A DNA stretch of 34,547 nt from assembly GCF_002531575.1 (NCBI RefSeq), contig NZ_NWTI01000037.1, positions 1 to 34,547 on the forward strand, given 5' to 3'. Below are positions 1 through 8,054 of the stretch, piece by piece (within the stretch, counting starts at the first letter, position 1; each line of letters opens with the position of its first letter). The position numbers and the translations under genes were made by a program. Under the pieces are notes generated by a model, which was not told the DNA's origin, searched no databases, and saw only the letters and a list, made by a program, of their open reading frames with translations. Origin of the DNA: Bradyrhizobium sp. Y36 (GTDB lineage Bacteria > Pseudomonadota > Alphaproteobacteria > Rhizobiales > Xanthobacteraceae).

Positions 1-333
1 GTGCTTGAGCTTGATCCCGGTGAGCTCGGAGAACGCCTTGGCCAGCGTCTGCGATTCGTATTCGTGGGTCGCGATGGTCTCGGAGACGATGTTGATCTCC
101 ATGCCCTTGAAGGGCTCGGCGGCCTTGGCGAACCACTCCAGCTCCTTCTTCTGGTCGTCCTTCGACAGCGTCGAGGGCTGGAATTCGGTGATCCACTTCT
201 GGATCACGGCATCGTCGGCGGCGCGGACCGGCGCCGAGACGGCTAACGACACCGCCAGAAGCGCGGCGGCGCTGGACATCGTCATAAAACTGCTCTTGGT
301 CAATGGACGTTTCCTTCTCCTGAACTGTCGCAT
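1..333 (-). CDS. glpV: Glycerol ABC transporter substrate-binding protein GlpV (5' part only)
   Basis: The first 111 codons of a periplasmic solute-binding protein; the gene runs off the left edge. The start is fixed by a strong Shine-Dalgarno GGAGGA just upstream. The N-terminus has a basic stretch (residues 3-13), then a hydrophobic segment ending in an Ala-x-Ala-like cleavage region near residue 38, i.e. a Sec or Tat signal peptide. The mature part begins with a Trp-Ile-Thr-Glu-Phe-Gln-Pro-Ser-Thr-Leu stretch and an acidic/basic helix. That alone would not prove family 1 binding protein, but the gene follows glpP, glpQ and glpU in the order known for rhizobial glpSTPQUV, so the assignment to the glycerol-binding component is well supported by context. 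A 76-bp gap with a hairpin separates it from glpU. Confidence 0.85.
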   Translation of the reverse strand, partial: MRQFRRRKRPLTKSSFMTMSSAAALLAVSLAVSAPVRAADDAVIQKWITEFQPSTLSKDDQKKELEWFAKAAEPFKGMEINIVSETIATHEYESQTLAKAFSELTGIKLKH

Positions 334-366
334 GTTGTTCCTCCGTTGCAGCGACAAACTTTTATA

Positions 367-391
367 CAGACCCGGATTGCCCCCGGATCTG
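367..391 (-). promoter_or_regulatory. Hairpin between glpU and glpV
   Basis: An inverted repeat with arms at 367-375 and 383-391 (nine pairs, one of them G-U) around a 7-nt loop lies in the 76-bp gap before glpV. There is no T-run after it on the minus strand, so it is not a typical intrinsic terminator. Hairpins at this place in binding-protein operons often stabilise the binding-protein message or dampen read-through; that role is inferred here. Confidence 0.4.
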
Positions 392-409
392 GCCGTCCCT
401 TCGCCAGCT

Positions 410-739
410 TCAGACCGTGCGGAAAATGAGCACGGCCGTCACCAGCGAAATTCCACTCGCGAGCCACAGGCGCGAGATCTCGACGCCGTCCTCGCCGATC
501 GGCAGCGAGGCGATCGCATCGGTACCGAAGAAACCGATCCAGAGAAGGTGGATGACGGCCGCCGATATCAGCGAGATGAACAGGCGGTCGCCGCGCGTGG
601 TCGGAATACGGAGCACGCCGACGCGCTCGGCCTCGGGATAGACCGCCGCAAGCCAGGTCATCACGGCCAGCGTGCAGGCCAGCGCGGCGAAGAAGATCGC
701 CGTCGGCAGCGTCCAGGCCATCCATGCGATGGAGTCCAT
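410..739 (-). CDS. glpU: Small integral membrane protein GlpU (DUF2160 family)
   Basis: A 109-residue hydrophobic protein with about three predicted membrane segments (roughly residues 8-32, 50-75 and 88-107). Size, hydrophobicity and location between the second permease gene and the binding-protein gene match the DUF2160 protein GlpU of rhizobial glycerol ABC operons. Its molecular role is not known to me; it is probably an accessory subunit in the inner membrane. It lies 10 bp after glpQ, so it is very likely cotranscribed with it. Confidence 0.85.
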   Translation of the reverse strand: MDSIAWMAWTLPTAIFFAALACTLAVMTWLAAVYPEAERVGVLRIPTTRGDRLFISLISAAVIHLLWIGFFGTDAIASLPIGEDGVEISRLWLASGISLVTAVLIFRTV

Positions 740-749
740 TGATGCCTCC

Positions 750-1555
<806 letters not shown>

Positions 1556-1556
<1 letters not shown>

Positions 1557-2458
1557 CACACGGCTCCTTCCTGGGGCTTCCGCTCTGCGCCAGCATTGGT
1601 CATGACGGTGTAGAAGATCCAGCAGACGATCAGGATGATCAGATTGTAGACCAGCGACAGCGCCGCGGCCTTGCCGAGGTCGAACTGGCCGAGCGCAATC
1701 TTGACGAGCTCGATCGACACGAAGGTCGTGGAGTTGCCGGGTCCGCCGCCGGTAACGACGAACGGCTCGGTGTAGATCATGAAACTGTCCATGAAGCGCA
1801 GCAACACCGCGATCAGCAGCACGCGGTTCATCTTCGGCAGCTGGATTGCCTTGAACACCGCCCAGCGCGAAGCGCCGTCGATTTGCGCCGCCTGGTAATA
1901 GGCTTCGGGGATCGACTTCAGGCCGGCATAGCAGAGCAGCGCGACGAGGCTGGTCCAGTGCCAGACGTCCATCACGATGACGGTGACCCAGGCATCGATG
2001 TCGTTGGAGACGTAATTGTAGTCGATGCCGGCGGCATTGAGGGCGTAGCCGAGCAGGCCGATGTCGGGACGTCCGAAGATCTGCCAGATCGTGCCGACCA
2101 CGTTCCACGGAATGAGCAGCGGCAGCGCGAGAATGACGAGGCAGGCCGCCACCGTCCAGCCCTCGCGCGGCATCGACAGTGCAACGACGATGCCGAGCGG
2201 CACCTCGATGGCGAGGATCACCAGCGAGAAGAAAAGGTTGCGGCCGAGCGAAGCCAGGAAGCGACCGCCGAGATCGGTCGAGGGATCGAGCAATTCCTTG
2301 AACCAGCCGACGCCGTTCCAGAAGAACTGGTTGTTGCCGAAGGTATCCTGCATCGAATAGTTCACCACCGTCATCAGCGGCAGCACTGCCGAGAAGGCGA
2401 CGACCAGGAACACCGGCAGCACCAGGAACCAGGCTTTTTGGTTGACGGTCTTATCCAT
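1556..2458 (-). CDS. glpP: Glycerol ABC transporter permease GlpP
   Basis: A 300-residue MalF/UgpA-type permease with six predicted spans. The first (residues 10-33) follows a short basic N-terminus. The EAA-type coupling loop is seen as Ile-Pro-Glu-Ala-Tyr-Tyr-Gln-Ala-Ala-Gln-Ile-Asp-Gly near residue 190. The start ATG overlaps the glpT stop by one base (TGATG at 2456-2460) and its own stop overlaps the glpQ start, showing a tightly packed operon. The glycerol substrate is inferred from the flanking glpD and glpR and from the gene order shared with the Rhizobium leguminosarum glycerol operon. Confidence 0.93.
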
Positions 2459-3543
2459 CAGGCGGCTCCCTCCACCAGAAGGCTGTCGGCATAGACGTGG
2501 ACGTGGGACGGGTCGAACTTCAGTCCGGCCGTGCCGTCCGCGCTGGTGAAGCCAGCCGGCGCGCGCGCGGCAAGCTTGGCATCGCCAAGGCGTGCCCGCG
2601 CAAACCGGATGCGGCCGAGATCGTCCAGACGCTCGATCTTCGCCGTGAGCAGGCCGGGCGCTGGCGCGACCACCTCGACGAATTCGGGACGGACACCGAT
2701 CTCGATCTTGGCTCCCGCTGGCAGATTGTCGTAGGCGCGGTTGAGTGCGATGACGTGGCCGCCGATGCGCGCCTCACGCCCCCTCACCTCCGCCGGCAGG
2801 ATATTCATGCCGGGCGAACCGATGAAATAGCCGACGAAGGTATGCGCCGGCTTGTCGAACAGCTCGGCCGGGGTGCCGCTCTGCACGACACGGCCGTCAT
2901 GCATGACGACGACGGTGTCGGCGAAGGTCAGCGCCTCGGTCTGGTCGTGGGTGACGTAGATCATCGTGAGGTCGAGCTCGCGATGCAGCGCCTTCAGCTT
3001 CGAGCGCAGCTGCCATTTCAGCTCGGGATCGATCACCGTCAGCGGCTCGTCGAACAGCACGGCGGCGACGTCCGAGCGGACGAGGCCGCGGCCGAGCGAG
3101 ATCTTCTGCTTGGCGTCGGCGGTCAGGCGCGTCGCCTTGCGGTTCAGATAGGGTTCGAGATCGAGCAGGCGGCCGATCTCGGCAACGCGCTTGTCGATCT
3201 CGGCCTTCGGCACGCCGCGGTTCTTGAGCGGAAACGCCAGGTTCTGTCCGACCGTCATGGTGTCGTAGATCACCGGAAACTGGAACACCTGGGCGATGTT
3301 GCGCTTCTGGGTCGACAGCGGTGTGATGTCCGTGCCGTCGAACAGGATTTTCCCCCGCGACGGCGTGATGATGCCGGAGATGACGTTGAGCAGCGTGGTC
3401 TTGCCGCAGCCCGACGGGCCGAGCAGCGCATAGGCGCCGCCCTGCCGCCAGGTCATGGTCACGGGCTTCAGGGCAAAGCTTTCCTGCGGCGCGTCGTTGC
3501 CGCCGTAGGAATGGGCGAGATCGACGAGGTCAATGCGGGCCAT
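2458..3543 (-). CDS. glpT: Glycerol ABC transporter ATPase GlpT, with degenerate signature motif
   Basis: A 361-residue sugar-type ABC ATPase. Walker A is GPSGCGKT at residues 42-49, Q-loop Gln88, Walker B ending in Asp165-Glu166, and the switch histidine is present (His199 in YVTHDQ). The ABC signature, normally LSGGQ, is replaced by Leu-Thr-Ala-Asp-Ala at residues 140-144. The C-terminal 120 residues form the OB-type regulatory domain of the MalK class. It pairs with GlpS; because of the changed signature, the ATP site that uses GlpT's signature should be weak, see findings. It starts 12 bp after the glpS stop. Confidence 0.93.
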   Translation of the reverse strand: MARIDLVDLAHSYGGNDAPQESFALKPVTMTWRQGGAYALLGPSGCGKTTLLNVISGIITPSRGKILFDGTDITPLSTQKRNIAQVFQFPVIYDTMTVGQNLAFPLKNRGVPKAEIDKRVAEIGRLLDLEPYLNRKATRLTADAKQKISLGRGLVRSDVAAVLFDEPLTVIDPELKWQLRSKLKALHRELDLTMIYVTHDQTEALTFADTVVVMHDGRVVQSGTPAELFDKPAHTFVGYFIGSPGMNILPAEVRGREARIGGHVIALNRAYDNLPAGAKIEIGVRPEFVEVVAPAPGLLTAKIERLDDLGRIRFARARLGDAKLAARAPAGFTSADGTAGLKFDPSHVHVYADSLLVEGAA

Positions 3544-3555
3544 GGCGCGCTCCCC

Positions 3556-4632
3556 TCAAGATCCGGGAGCGGCGACCAGACGGTCGGCCGCGTCGAACAC
3601 GAAGACGTCATTGGGATCGAGCACGGCATCCAGCGTCTGGCCGGGCTCGAACTCGTGCACGCCGTGCAGCACCGCCACCCAGTTCGATCCGTCGCGGGTC
3701 AAATGCACGAAACTCTCCGAACCGGTGATCTCGGTCACCGTGACAGTGGCATGGAAGGCGTGACGGTCGGCCTCGCCGTTGGCGAGCGCGAGCTGATGTG
3801 CGCGGAAGCCGACGCGATAGGCGCCGTCGGCAAGGCCCGCATAAAGACCGGAGGCAGGCGACGCCGTACCGCCGGCATATTGCACCGAGCCGTTCTTCTT
3901 CTCGATGCCGACGAGGTTGAGCGGCGGATCGGAGAACACCTGCGCCACACGCAAGGTCTGCGGCCGCCGGTAGACGTTGGCGGTCTCGCCCATCTGCAGC
4001 GCCTGGCCTTCCCACATGCAGACCGTATTGCCGCCGAGCAGCAGAGCCTCGGTCGGCTCGGTGGTGGCATAGACGAAGATCGCGCCCGAAGCCTCGAAGA
4101 TGCGGGGCAGCTCGGCACGCAATTCCTCACGCAGCTTGTAGTCGAGATTGGCGAGCGGCTCGTCGAGCAGCACGAGATCGGCGCCCTTGACCAGCGCCCG
4201 CGCGATCGCAGTGCGCTGCTGCTGGCCGCCGGAGAGATGGAGCGGCGTGCGCTTAAGGAACGGCTCGAGCCGCAGCAGTTTTGCGGCCTCAGCGACGCGC
4301 GCCTCGATTTCGTCGCGCGGCTTGCCCTGCACGCGCAGGGGCGAAGCGATGTTCTCGTAGACCGTGAGCGAGGGATAGTTGATGAACTGCTGGTAGACCA
4401 TCGCGACCGAACGCTGGCGCACGTCGGCGCCGGTGACGTCCTTGCCGTTCACCACCACCTTGCCACTGGTCGGCTTGTCGAGGCCGGCGAGCAACCGCAT
4501 GATCGATGTCTTGCCCGACAGCGTCGGTCCGAGCAGCACGTTCAGCGTGCCGCTCTCGAGCGTCAACGAGACGTCGCGGATGTGCGCGACACCCTCGACG
4601 GTCCGGGTCACGTGGTCGAGTGTCACGGTCAT
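3556..4632 (-). CDS. glpS: Glycerol ABC transporter ATPase GlpS, lacking the switch histidine
   Basis: A 358-residue ABC ATPase. The start ATG 4632 overlaps the glpD stop by four bases (ATGA), which fixes it against longer readings. Walker A is GPTLSGKT (residues 35-42), Q-loop Gln81/82, a fully canonical signature LSGGQQQR (133-140), Walker B with Asp157-Glu158, and D-loop ANLD. The H-loop position reads Tyr-Ala-Thr-Thr-Glu-Pro, so the usual switch histidine is Thr191. A MalK-like C-terminal domain follows. It forms a heterodimer with GlpT to energise glycerol import (family knowledge plus context). Confidence 0.93.
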   Translation of the reverse strand: MTVTLDHVTRTVEGVAHIRDVSLTLESGTLNVLLGPTLSGKTSIMRLLAGLDKPTSGKVVVNGKDVTGADVRQRSVAMVYQQFINYPSLTVYENIASPLRVQGKPRDEIEARVAEAAKLLRLEPFLKRTPLHLSGGQQQRTAIARALVKGADLVLLDEPLANLDYKLREELRAELPRIFEASGAIFVYATTEPTEALLLGGNTVCMWEGQALQMGETANVYRRPQTLRVAQVFSDPPLNLVGIEKKNGSVQYAGGTASPASGLYAGLADGAYRVGFRAHQLALANGEADRHAFHATVTVTEITGSESFVHLTRDGSNWVAVLHGVHEFEPGQTLDAVLDPNDVFVFDAADRLVAAPGS

Positions 4633-6179
4633 GCGCGTCCTCCCGCTTCCAGCAGGGGACTTTGCGACACAGCGTGGGTCCTGATCCAGTCGTCCAAGGC
4701 AGAGATCTCGTCGGCAGATAGTCGCAGGCCGAGCTTGGAGCGGCGCCAGACCACGTCCTCGGCGGTGACGGCCCATTCATTGGCCATGAGGTAGCGGAGC
4801 TCGCGCTCGGTCAGCGTCGCCCCGAAGGCCTGACCGAGATCAGCTGCCGATTTCGCATCGCCCAGCAGCTTGACGGCCCTCGTGCCGTAGGCACGCGCGA
4901 GCCGCCTTGCATGCTCGTGCGTGAGGAAGGGATAGCCGCGCTGCAGCTCGGCAATCAGCCCGTCGATGTCGGAGACACTCATGTCGCCGCCGGGCAGCGG
5001 CCATTTTCCGGTCCAGCCCTCGCGCGCCTTCGCGCTGCGAAGATAGGGCGCGAGCCGCTCCAGCGCCTCCTCGGCGAGGCGGCGATAGGTCGTGATCTTG
5101 CCGCCATAGATCGACAGCAGCGGCACGCCGCCGGGCGTATCGAGCTCGAACACGTAGTCGCGGGTGGCGGCCTTGGCTTCGCTGGCGCCGTCGTCGTAGA
5201 GCGGACGCACGCCGGAATAGGTCCAGACCACATCGTCCGGCTTCACGGGCTTGGCCAGATATTCGCTCGCGGCCGTACAGAGATATTGAATCTCTTCCGG
5301 CGTTGCCTTCACCTTGGCGGGGTCGCCGTCATAGTCGCGATCGGTGGTGCCGATCAGGGTGAAATCGTCCTGATACGGGATCACGAAAATGATGCGGCCG
5401 TCGGCATTCTGGAACATGTAGGCGCGGTCGTGGTCGTACAGCTTCCTGACCACGATGTGCGAGCCCTGCACCAGACGCACCTTGGCTTTCGCATTGACGC
5501 CGGCGCCGCGGCCGAGCACGTCCTCGACCCAGGGGCCGCCGGCATTGACCAGAGCCTTCGCCTGGATCGACGAGCGCTCCCCCGTCAGCGTGTTGACCAT
5601 GTCGACGGTCCAGAGGCCGTCGGACTGCTTGATATCCGTTGCACGGGTGCGGGTGCGAATCTCGGCGCCCTTGTCGGCGGCATCGCGCGCATTGAGGACG
5701 ACGAGACGAGCGTCGTCGACGAAACAGTCGGAATATTCGAAGGCGCGGCTGTAGCGATTCGGAATCAGCGGCTTGCCGACCTCGTCGCGCCTGAGATCGA
5801 CCGAGCGGGTGGCGGGCAGCAGATGCCGGCCGCCGATGTGATCGTAGAGGAAGAGGCCGAGCCGCAGCAGCCAGGCGGGCCGCAGGCCAGCATGGTGCGG
5901 CAGAACGAAACGCAAGGGGCGGATGATGTGGGGCGCGATGCCCCAGAGAATCTCGCGCTCGATCAACGCCTCGCGGACCAGCCGAAACTCGTAATATTCG
6001 AGATAGCGCAGGCCGCCATGCACCAACTTGGTCGACCAGGATGAGGTCCCGCTCGCCAGATCGTTCATTTCACACAGGAAAACGGTATTGCCGCGGCCCA
6101 CCGCGTCACGCGCGATACCGCAACCGTTAACACCGCCTCCGATGATGGCGAGGTCGAAAATACGCTCCAACAGACGCAT
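4629..6179 (-). CDS. glpD: Glycerol-3-phosphate dehydrogenase (aerobic, FAD-dependent)
   Basis: A 516-residue flavoprotein that oxidises sn-glycerol 3-phosphate to dihydroxyacetone phosphate and passes electrons to quinone at the inner membrane. The N-terminal FAD-binding Rossmann motif is GGGVNGCG at residues 14-21, followed by the GlpD-typical Ser-Gly-Thr-Ser-Ser-Trp-Ser-Thr-Lys-Leu and HGGLRYLE region (about 43-63). The family C-terminal helical domain starts near residue 390. Length is normal for GlpD. It is the first gene of the glp transcription unit; the start is preceded by only a weak G-rich Shine-Dalgarno. A promoter and repeated CTTTC/GAAAG operator lie 45-100 bp upstream. Confidence 0.97.
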   Translation of the reverse strand: MRLLERIFDLAIIGGGVNGCGIARDAVGRGNTVFLCEMNDLASGTSSWSTKLVHGGLRYLEYYEFRLVREALIEREILWGIAPHIIRPLRFVLPHHAGLRPAWLLRLGLFLYDHIGGRHLLPATRSVDLRRDEVGKPLIPNRYSRAFEYSDCFVDDARLVVLNARDAADKGAEIRTRTRATDIKQSDGLWTVDMVNTLTGERSSIQAKALVNAGGPWVEDVLGRGAGVNAKAKVRLVQGSHIVVRKLYDHDRAYMFQNADGRIIFVIPYQDDFTLIGTTDRDYDGDPAKVKATPEEIQYLCTAASEYLAKPVKPDDVVWTYSGVRPLYDDGASEAKAATRDYVFELDTPGGVPLLSIYGGKITTYRRLAEEALERLAPYLRSAKAREGWTGKWPLPGGDMSVSDIDGLIAELQRGYPFLTHEHARRLARAYGTRAVKLLGDAKSAADLGQAFGATLTERELRYLMANEWAVTAEDVVWRRSKLGLRLSADEISALDDWIRTHAVSQSPLLEAGGRA

Positions 6180-6212
6180 CCCCCGACGGCCGCCCGTTCC
6201 TTCGTGCGGCTA

Positions 6213-6281
6213 CTTTCGTTTTTGATTAGATCACACCAAAAAACGAAAGCAAGATGAAAGATAGGCGAAAGGAAGTGAAAG
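6213..6281 (-). promoter_or_regulatory. Probable GlpR operator array upstream of glpD
   Basis: A perfect 11-bp inverted repeat (CTTTCGTTTTT at 6213-6223, its complement at 6239-6249) is continued by three more GAAAG units. GAAAG begins at 6245, 6256, 6267 and 6277, i.e. once per helical turn (11, 11 and 10 bp). Phased TTTCG-like repeats are known for DeoR-family regulators including GlpR of alphaproteobacteria. The array lies between glpD and the toxin-antitoxin genes and covers the predicted glpD promoter, as expected for repression released by glycerol-3-phosphate. Binding is inferred, the repeats are seen. Confidence 0.75.
6225..6252 (-). promoter_or_regulatory. Predicted promoter of the glpD-glpSTPQUV operon
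   Basis: On the minus strand a -35-like TTGCTT (6252-6247) is followed after 16 bp by a -10-like TCTAAT (6230-6225). It lies inside the phased GAAAG/CTTTC array, so a bound GlpR would block it. Confidence 0.5.
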
Positions 6282-6353
6282 AGGAACTTTTTGGGGAGCA
6301 GCTCGATGAGGAAACGAGCAGTTCAGCCGGCAATTTGAGAGGCAATGCGTCGG

Positions 6354-6382
6354 TTGAATAGTCTGCTCAGTAGAGATATAGT
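6354..6382 (+). promoter_or_regulatory. Predicted promoter of the toxin-antitoxin pair
   Basis: TTGAAT (6354-6359), a 17-bp spacer and TATAGT (6377-6382) form a good sigma-70-like promoter. Transcription would begin about 6389, leaving a leader of roughly 19 nt before ATG 6408; this supports the shorter antitoxin start. Confidence 0.55.
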
Positions 6383-6395
6383 CATAATAGTCATA
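6378..6395 (+). repeat. Tandem 9-bp repeat, likely antitoxin operator
   Basis: Two exact tandem copies of ATAGTCATA lie over the -10 element and predicted start of transcription of the toxin-antitoxin operon. Antitoxins of this class usually repress their own promoter, so this is a natural operator candidate; binding is inferred. Confidence 0.5.
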
Positions 6396-6407
6396 TTGGT
6401 TTTACGC

Positions 6408-6692
6408 ATGCCCGATCGCAATGTTGCACCTGATACGCTTCCCGCTGATGACACCTGGACGCTGGCCAACGCGAAGGCGCGGCTATCCGAGGTGATCGAT
6501 CGCGCTCAAGCCGGCCCGCAGGTGATCACCCGGCACGGCAAACCCAATGCCGTGGTGGTCTCCGCCGAGGAATGGGCGCGCAAGACCGCACGCAGAGGCA
6601 CGTTGGCTGAATTCCTGTTGGCCTCGCCGTTGCGCGGCGCTGAGCTCGAGCTAGAGCGGGTGCGCGACGCGCCACGCGATGAGATGCCGTGA
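6408..6692 (+). CDS. Phd/YefM-family antitoxin
   Basis: A 94-residue protein from ATG 6408; an in-frame upstream start at 6345 would lie before the predicted transcription start and adds a hydrophobic tail unlike the family. The core Trp-Thr-Leu-Ala-Asn-Ala-Lys-Ala-Arg-Leu-Ser-Glu-Val-Ile-Asp-Arg-Ala, then Gly-Pro-Gln-Val-Ile-Thr-Arg-His-Gly-Lys, is the classic Phd/YefM DNA-binding fold. The C-terminal half would wrap the toxin. The stop overlaps the toxin GTG start by four bases (GTGA), the usual coupling that keeps antitoxin in excess. It probably autoregulates through the repeats at 6378-6395. Confidence 0.9.
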   Translation: MPDRNVAPDTLPADDTWTLANAKARLSEVIDRAQAGPQVITRHGKPNAVVVSAEEWARKTARRGTLAEFLLASPLRGAELELERVRDAPRDEMP

Positions 6693-7114
6693 ACCTGCTG
6701 CTCGACACCAACGTGCTGTCCGAGGTCCAGCGGCCGACGCCCTCACCACAGGTCTTGGCGTGGCTTCATACGATCGACGAAGATCGTGCGTTCATCAGTG
6801 TTGCGTCGATCGCGGAGCTTCGTCGCGGCATCGCATTGCTGGAAAATGGCCGCCGTCGCACGGCGCTGGCCGCATGGCTTGAGCATGATCTCCCGGCGCG
6901 GTTTGCCGAACGTGTCTTGCCGATAGACCACGCGGTGGCGGAGCGCTGGGGCGACCTGATGGCCCAAAGCCGCAGGAGCGGCACCCCATTGTCTGTGATG
7001 GACGGGTTCTTTGCGGCGACCGCCCTCGCGCATGGCCTCACGCTCGTCACACGCAATGTGAAGGATTTTGCGGCGTGTGGTGTCGCGTTGCTCAACCCAT
7101 GGGACGACGCTTGA
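6689..7114 (+). CDS. VapC/FitB-type PIN-domain ribonuclease toxin
   Basis: A 141-residue PIN-domain protein starting at GTG 6689. It opens with Leu-Leu-Leu-Asp-Thr-Asn-Val-Leu-Ser-Glu, the FitB/VapC hallmark. The four acidic metal-binding residues are all present: Asp6, Glu43, Asp105 and Asp126, so it should be an active Mg-dependent RNase (substrate typically tRNA or rRNA; not predictable here). It is coupled to the Phd-like antitoxin. Its stop is only 3 bp from the convergent stop of glpR, with no space for a terminator, so antisense read-through into glpR is likely. Confidence 0.92.
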   Translation: MNLLLDTNVLSEVQRPTPSPQVLAWLHTIDEDRAFISVASIAELRRGIALLENGRRRTALAAWLEHDLPARFAERVLPIDHAVAERWGDLMAQSRRSGTPLSVMDGFFAATALAHGLTLVTRNVKDFAACGVALLNPWDDA

Positions 7115-7117
7115 GCC

Positions 7118-7963
7118 CTATCGCAGCCGCACCACCGGTGTGGCTTCCGGTGCTGCATCCTGGCTATCTGCCGGCGCGTCATCGTCTCCATCCCCCTTTG
7201 GCATCGCCGCCATCACCTCGATGCCCTTGCTGTGACAGATCGTGGCGAGGCGCTCGGGCAGCTCCTGGTCGGTGACGAAGGTCTGGATCTGGGTGATGTG
7301 GGCGATGCGGACCGGTGCGCTGCGGCGCAGCTTGGTGGAATCAGCGACCAGCATGACGGTGCGGGCATTGGCGATGATGGCCTGCGCGACCTGCACCTCG
7401 CGGTAATCGAAGTCGAGCAACGCGCCCTCTTCGTCGATCGCGGAGGCGCCGATGATGGCGTAGTCGACCTTGAACTGGCCAATCAGCTGCGTCGCGGTCG
7501 AGCCGACCACCGCGCCGTCGGCGCGCCGAACCGTGCCGCCGGCGACCACCACCTCGATGCGGGGATGACGGTAGAGCAGCATCGCGACGTTGAGATTGTT
7601 GGTGATGACGAGGAGATCCTCGTGCGAGGTCAGTGCGCTCGCGACCTCCTCGGTCGTGGTGCCGATGTTGATGAAGAGCGAACAGCCGTTCGGGATCAGG
7701 GATGCGGCGGCAGCTCCGATCGCCTTCTTCTCGTCGGCGGCGACGAAGCGCCTCGCCTCATAGGCGAGGTTTTCGACCCCGGAGGCGATGATGGCGCCGC
7801 CATGGATGCGGGTGAGCGACCTCCGCTCGCAGAGGTCGTTGAGATCCTTGCGGATGGTCTGCGCGGAGACTTCGAAGCGGCGCGCGAGCTCCTCGACCAT
7901 GACCCGGCCCGAGGCCCGCGCGATGTTGAGGATTTCGGCTTGGCGATGGGTCAGTCCGGTCAC
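7118..7963 (-). CDS. glpR: DeoR-family regulator GlpR (glycerol-3-phosphate repressor)
   Basis: A 281-residue DeoR-type repressor beginning at GTG 7963 with GAGG about 8 nt upstream. The N-terminal winged helix (residues 4-58) contains the family pattern Val-Ser-Ala-Gln-Thr-Ile-Arg-Lys-Asp-Leu-Asn-Asp-Leu and Arg-Ile-His-Gly-Gly-Ala. The effector domain carries the Asn-Ile-Gly-Thr-Thr-Thr sugar-phosphate-binding loop near residues 99-104. The last 25 residues are an acidic, low-complexity tail. Its position next to glpD and the phased operator in front of glpD identify it as GlpR; it should respond to glycerol 3-phosphate. A HAD phosphatase gene lies 91 bp upstream on the same strand. Confidence 0.9.
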   Translation of the reverse strand: MTGLTHRQAEILNIARASGRVMVEELARRFEVSAQTIRKDLNDLCERRSLTRIHGGAIIASGVENLAYEARRFVAADEKKAIGAAAASLIPNGCSLFINIGTTTEEVASALTSHEDLLVITNNLNVAMLLYRHPRIEVVVAGGTVRRADGAVVGSTATQLIGQFKVDYAIIGASAIDEEGALLDFDYREVQVAQAIIANARTVMLVADSTKLRRSAPVRIAHITQIQTFVTDQELPERLATICHSKGIEVMAAMPKGDGDDDAPADSQDAAPEATPVVRLR

Positions 7964-8054
7964 GGCAAAGGCCTCAAATCAGGAGGACGCATGGTGCGGC
8001 GGTTCGCGTCTTCGGTCAATGCGCGCGCCGATCACGGTTAACGGATGGGCGCGC

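Noticed and set aside
2497..4794. A very long open frame on the plus strand (about 765 codons) across glpT and glpS
   Set aside because: It is antisense to two genes with full ABC ATPase motifs, is Arg/Gly/His-rich with no recognisable domain, and results from high-GC third codon positions.
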